NCBI GenBank assembly: GCA_004151065.3
Contig: NWUY0300057147.1
Coordinates: 8,786 to 20,226, forward strand
Direction of reading: 5' to 3'
DNA length: 11,441 bases
DNA from: Larix sibirica
Lineage: Eukaryota; Streptophyta; Pinopsida; Pinales; Pinaceae
The first letter of the stretch is position 1. The number at the start of each line of letters is the position of its first letter. Under the pieces are notes generated by a model. It saw only the letters and a program-made list of their open reading frames with translations, searched no databases and was not told where the DNA came from. This document shows, piece after piece, positions 8,045-11,441 of the stretch. A program made the position numbers and the translations under genes.

Positions 8045-9085
8045 TTATTGCACCTCAAAGAAGATGAACGCAGAAAAAATCTCACCATAATTATTGTTGT
8101 GACACAGTGATGCCAACGTTATGATGACCAGGAGCGCAATACATATTGAATCATTCTTGTCTTTCTCCAGATGTATCTTATTTCCATCCAGACATTTAAG
8201 AACTTAAAGCAACCTCCTTGACTTCTTCAGGACTCACATGGTTACAAAATGCTTCAATAGCACTAAGCAACATCGACTGTGAATTTTCATTCTTCATAAC
8301 TCCAGAGAAATAGCCTTTCTTCAAAATAGGCATTCATGATTTCTCGTGGAAAACCATTTAACGATTGCTTGTAGCATAAGTCAACTACTCTTTGATTCGT
8401 TACTGTGCGACATCAATAGAAGTGTCAGTCTACCATTACACTTCATCGTCATCTTCATCTGGTTCCTCATTTTCAACAACGTGGCTTCCAGGAGGTGAAT
8501 GGTCCTCATCAGAACTAATTTTCTTCTTTGAAACTTTGGACGCAACTTCATGGCCTCCCACCTTCAGTTCTGTGTACTATAAAAATAAGGTTTGCGCAGG
8601 ATCGAACACTTGGATCGAACCCCGATTCAACACATCTCTTTTTAGCTCTGCAATAGAAACCATAAAGTCTGCACAAGATACAATTATGAATCAATAACAC
8701 ATCGTATCTAGTGGACTCATCAAAAATCACCTTCACGATATTGTTGAGGACCTTCCACGGTTGCAACATCAGTTTCAGATCCTTCTGAGAGAATAGGATA
8801 AATCAAAATTTGAAACCAGATCGACGACAGTTTCTACTGCCTGAAGATTATGCTTGTACGCTGAGTAGCTTTGAGGGACTAACTCCTGACATTTGAACGT
8901 ACAATCCTCTTTCATCATATGTCTATTCTCTCCATCCTTTTGATCTACAAAGAGATCTTTGTAGTCCTGGGAAATTAGTGAGTGTTCACTTTTGCTATCA
9001 GAATGTTATTTGCCATACTCTTCCTGTCAAGGACTTGTCCATACAAATCCTGTAGTGCTCCCAAGAAATCACTAACTGGAGTTTC
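8045..9085 (-). pseudogene. Broken remnant of an unknown protein gene with acidic segment
   Basis: Successive minus-strand segments read as protein in changing frames. 9085-9002: ETPVSDFLGALQDLYGQVLD. 9002-8775: SDSKSEHSLISQDYKDLFVD to TVVDLVSNFDLSY, 75 codons open. About 8790-8680: KLMLQPWKVLNNIVKVIFDE or, in another phase, SEGSETDVATVEGPQQYREG. 8684-8436: ADFMVSIAELKRDVLNRGSI, one TAG at 8579, then HVVENEEPDEDDDEV and TAA. 8391-8287: RVVDLCYKQSLNGFPREIMN. 8297-8196: SMLLSAIEAFCNHVSPEEVK. 8194-8045: CLDGNKIHLEKDKNDSICIA. Leucine-rich helical segments and an acidic tract suggest a nuclear or scaffold protein, but I cannot name it. Frame changes may be indels or lost introns: several joints follow T-rich...ag. 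Confidence 0.45.
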
Positions 9086-9783
9086 TAAATGAATGTTTGA
9101 AACAGACACAAACCCTATTCTTCCATGGTTTGAAGGAAATACAAGATGACTTTAATTATTTTGAGCATTTGTCAGAGCTTTTGGTAAACTACGTGGAAAA
9201 GAGGAAGAAGGTTAATTTAGCCTATGATCAACTCTATGAGTGGCAAGCCCATCTAAAAAATGCTCCTTAGACTGTTCGCTGCGTGGATTTGGTCAAATTG
9301 ATGAGAATTCAGATATCAATTAAATCATGGGAACTCGGCTGTGATGAGGTATTCCATATGATTGAAAAGGGGCATAATATTTGTGCTCGACAATGGATGT
9401 TGACTATTGGCCACATGGAAGATCTTGGAATGCCGGAAGATCTTGGAATGCCCTCTTTTATTGAGCTGGCAGACTCAATGCCAGTGAAGTTGAGGATCGC
9501 TGAGGTGGATGAACAAAGAGATCAGTCAGTGAATTTAATCCGAGACACCACTCAGCTTGATCTTTTCACCTTTAGATCGTTTATTTATACCCTGATCCTC
9601 CTGAATTCTACCTTGCAAGGATTTTTGGACACTTGGTCTAGAGTCTCAAGCAAATAAGTCAGGACTTATTTTTGTAAAGTGCAACTCCAGTTGGAACATG
9701 CTAATTATCTTGATGTTACTGAAATGTGGGAAGTCCTTGCCAATTGGAGGGATTATCTCACTGGTCCTGGTCACAGTAGTTAG
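9076..9783 (+). pseudogene. 236-codon plus-strand frame of unknown protein, two stops
   Basis: One phase runs from 9076 to TAG 9781-9783, with only TAG 9268-9270 and TAA 9655-9657 inside. It reads FFHGLKEIQDDFNYFEHLSE, VEKRKKVNLAYDQLYEWQAH, then KSWELGCDEVFHMIEKGHNI, ICARQWMLTIGHME, SFIELADSMPVKLRIAEVDE, LDLFTFRSFIYTLILL, and after the second stop VQLQLEHANYLDVTEMWEVL. It looks mostly helical with many Trp. An 18-base direct duplication (9418-9435, 9436-9453) repeats EDLGMP in frame. No start is clear and no family is recognised; it could be a decayed retroelement gag-like protein or a host gene exon. Confidence 0.45.
9418..9453 (+). repeat. 18-bp tandem duplication, in frame
   Basis: gaagatcttggaatgccg at 9418-9435 is followed by gaagatcttggaatgccc at 9436-9453, differing only in the last base. 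It adds six residues (EDLGMP) without changing the frame. Confidence 0.9.
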
Positions 9784-9998
9784 TATTTTTCTTAGATATA
9801 GGAGAATTGTCATGTTTTTCTCGATTTGATTATCCATTTTTGTAATATTTATTTTCCATTTATTTTCTTGGTCAAACAGTGAATTTGGTTTGATGTTTCT
9901 TCCACCTGCAACTAAAGTTGAGCGGGAATAATATTTTTTTGCTCGTTCAAGGTAGCCAAGCAGTGATGTGAATTAGAGCCATCGGAGTTGGTGTTCTT
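9784..9998. other. Unassigned sequence running into the N at 9999
   Basis: T-rich non-coding sequence following the plus-strand relic; it might be its 3' untranslated part. It stops at the single N at 9999, where the next base begins LTR-like repeat copy 2. That N should be read as a join of unknown size. Confidence 0.5.
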
Positions 9999-9999
9999 N

Positions 10000-10539
10000 T
10001 AAGACTAGGAAACTAGAAGTGAGGTGGATTCTCACACCTCTTAATTTCCTTTTACAATTTAAATGAGAATTTTGTATGAGCATTTTTCATACATTTCCCT
10101 TTACAAAGTTTTTATTGAACTTTCAATTTAAAAATGAAATATACTTTGTTCAATTTTTTATGAACTCTTGTTGAAGAAAACCTCCTTTCTGGTCGTAACT
10201 TCAATCTGGAATTTCTCCCACATACGAAGTCCATTTGACCCCGTTCAAATTGTGTTAGAAATCTCTCTGCAAGCCCTTCGTCGATTAACCACCTGCGAAG
10301 AAAATGAAGACCTTCTGCATTCTTCGACTTGTGGAGATCGTCTTAGATCAAATCTCCCCACTGAAAACATTTTTTGGACCTCCAAAAAGTCTTGATTCAC
10401 GATCGTAGAAGGGTCTTTGTCTTCTCCTTCAAAGTTTTTGTCCATGGTTATCCCTTTGCTTACTTGGACTGATTCATTTGTACTTATGGCCATCTTTTAG
10501 GGTGACGGGTACAACCGATCATGCACCCCAAAAATTACA
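10000..10539 (-). repeat. LTR-like repeat, copy 2 (cut at the assembly gap)
   Basis: This matches copy 1. Bases 10000-10080 are identical to 7204-7284 (81 bases), and similarity continues with scattered changes and small indels to ggtacaaccgatca and TTACA at 10539. It starts exactly after the N at 9999, so its remaining 3' part (minus sense) is missing or unassembled. Flanks differ from copy 1 (atggt here). The minus-strand frame 10493-10245 (MAISTNESVQVSK...) is not conserved as a frame in copy 1, which argues against a real protein. Confidence 0.65.
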
Positions 10540-10732
10540 ATGGTTTTGAAGGCTTCAAACATGACACCTTTTATTCAATAATGGCTACAAAGCCCATTAC
10601 AATATTCAACATCAATTCATGGCCAAAAGCCCCCAAATGTGCACAAGTGGTAAAAAAACTCTATGGTTTTAAAAAACCCCACTATAAAAAGTGCAACATA
10701 AAAATCTCCCTTGTTTTGTCATCTTTCCAAAT

Positions 10733-10753
10733 AACAAAACAAAACAAAACAAA
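10733..10753. repeat. AAAAC microsatellite
   Basis: About four AAAAC units in a row, following ccaaat. Confidence 0.85.
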
Positions 10754-11411
10754 TGGCCTTATCAAAATGGCTTCGAATAGTTAATAAACTATAATAGAAG
10801 ACCCAACTAAAAGGCCGTGCAATTTTTTTAGCCAATCTTTTAGAACTCATGAGATAAGTCCCATATTCGACCTTATGGATATGACAAACACTTAATCGCG
10901 TGCATATAAAAATCATTATAATCAAGGTTCGAGAAAATCAAACTTAGCAAAGTCTTTTGATCTACGCCATGTGTTTGGCTCTCGACTCCATGATCAAAGG
11001 AGACGTGTTCTATTTGCATGCAGCTTTATGGCTTCCATTGAGCGCACCTCTTACTAGACAGTCATCGAAATGCCCACCTCTTGCTCAACATCAAATACAA
11101 GTAATAAGGTTCAAGTGATAACAACCACCACCAGACCAGACCTCATCCAGGAAGGTGTGTGTTCATTTTCTGCAGCTGCCTTGTCACGATCTCCACGACC
11201 TCCAACAAATTGGGCAATTTTCCATAACAAATATCTCCTTTTGATCGTGCCTTTTTTTCCAACATGTATCTTTCTTTAACTTTCAACTCTGTAGACCACG
11301 ATTTGTATCGTCGTTTTCCACGATCTCAGCTCTCGAATTAGTCAGGCGACCAGTGCAATTCTCCAAACTCCAAGCTCTAGACTTTATGCAGGTGTTTTCT
11401 CTATCTATACC

Positions 11412-11441
11412 TGTCACGTCCCCATTTTGACCCCCTTTTTG
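11412..11441. repeat. Possible start of another LTR
   Basis: tgtcacgtccccattttgac begins at 11412. TGTCACG-CCC starts are common in plant gypsy LTRs, but only 30 bases are present and no primer site or purine tract precedes it. Confidence 0.2.

Larger units (their letters stand above)
10540..11441. other. Unassigned stretch, no gene seen
   Basis: Short open frames at 10521-10784 and 11070-11279 show no motif. A TATA-like cactataaaaagtgc lies at about 10680-10694 on plus, and on the minus strand there is AATAAAAGG near 10565-10575. Either could belong to another old LTR, but I could not find matching ends. Confidence 0.4.

Noticed and set aside
8392-8697. Plus-strand Ser-rich open frame of 101 codons
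   Set aside because: It is the shadow of the minus-strand acidic tract and Lys/Ser stretch; the Ser run comes from GAT/GAA codons read in reverse.
10245-10493. Minus-strand frame MAISTNESVQVSK... as a gag-like gene start
   Set aside because: The matching part of LTR-like copy 1 (starting MAISARESVQ) is frameshifted and stopped at once, and the frame lies inside the repeat next to its presumed LTR start.
6797-10539. A complete non-autonomous LTR element with captured genes between the two LTR-like repeats
   Set aside because: No purine tract lies before copy 1, no convincing primer site is present after either copy, and copy 2 is cut by an assembly gap. Kept only as a possibility in the findings.
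1-11441. CRISPR arrays, bacterial operons, tRNA or rRNA genes
   Set aside because: No regular spacer-repeat array, no ribosome-binding pattern, and no cloverleaf or rRNA core sequence was seen; the only tRNA-like match is the 12-base primer site.

Overview
The window looks like gene-poor nuclear DNA from a plant with a repeat-rich genome. It holds two L1-type LINE relics whose ORF2 carries a C-terminal RNase H domain (a plant trait), a Ty3/gypsy-type LTR retrotransposon with a tRNA-iMet-type primer site, and two copies of a second LTR-like repeat. No intact protein-coding gene was found. The degree of decay fits a large-genome lineage such as a conifer, but the sequence alone does not settle the taxon. 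Three N bases (1936-1937 and 9999) mark assembly joins.

Layout. 1-2041: the 5' part of a gypsy-type element on the minus strand, with LTR (717-2041), primer-binding site (702-713), a leader with a hairpin, and a gag start broken by two in-frame stops. The LTR contains a degenerate CCGCAAT-type array with a 73-75 bp tandem repeat. 2043-3402: the 3' end of a plus-strand LINE. Its reading frame is open right up to the LTR edge, so the gypsy element appears to sit inside the LINE. 3403-5072: mostly unassigned sequence with two weak open frames and a three-copy, roughly 90-105 bp tandem repeat.

5073-6659: the 3' end of a second LINE, on the minus strand. It has an RNase H remnant followed by an additional 269-codon reading frame of unknown function and a poly-A end. 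6797-7741 and 10000-10539: two same-direction copies of an LTR-like repeat. The second begins exactly at the N at 9999. Between them lie two coding relics that I cannot name: a minus-strand helical/acidic protein remnant (8045-9085) in several frames, and a plus-strand 236-codon frame (9076-9783) with two stops and an 18-bp internal duplication. 10540-11441 is unassigned, with a possible new LTR start at 11412.

Nothing here works as an operon or pathway. The region is best read as successive insertions decaying in place. Decay in the two LINEs and in gag is mainly by point nonsense changes (mostly TAG/TGA, compatible with C-to-T change) rather than indels. The most unusual item is the extra reading frame downstream of the RNase H domain in the minus-strand LINE.
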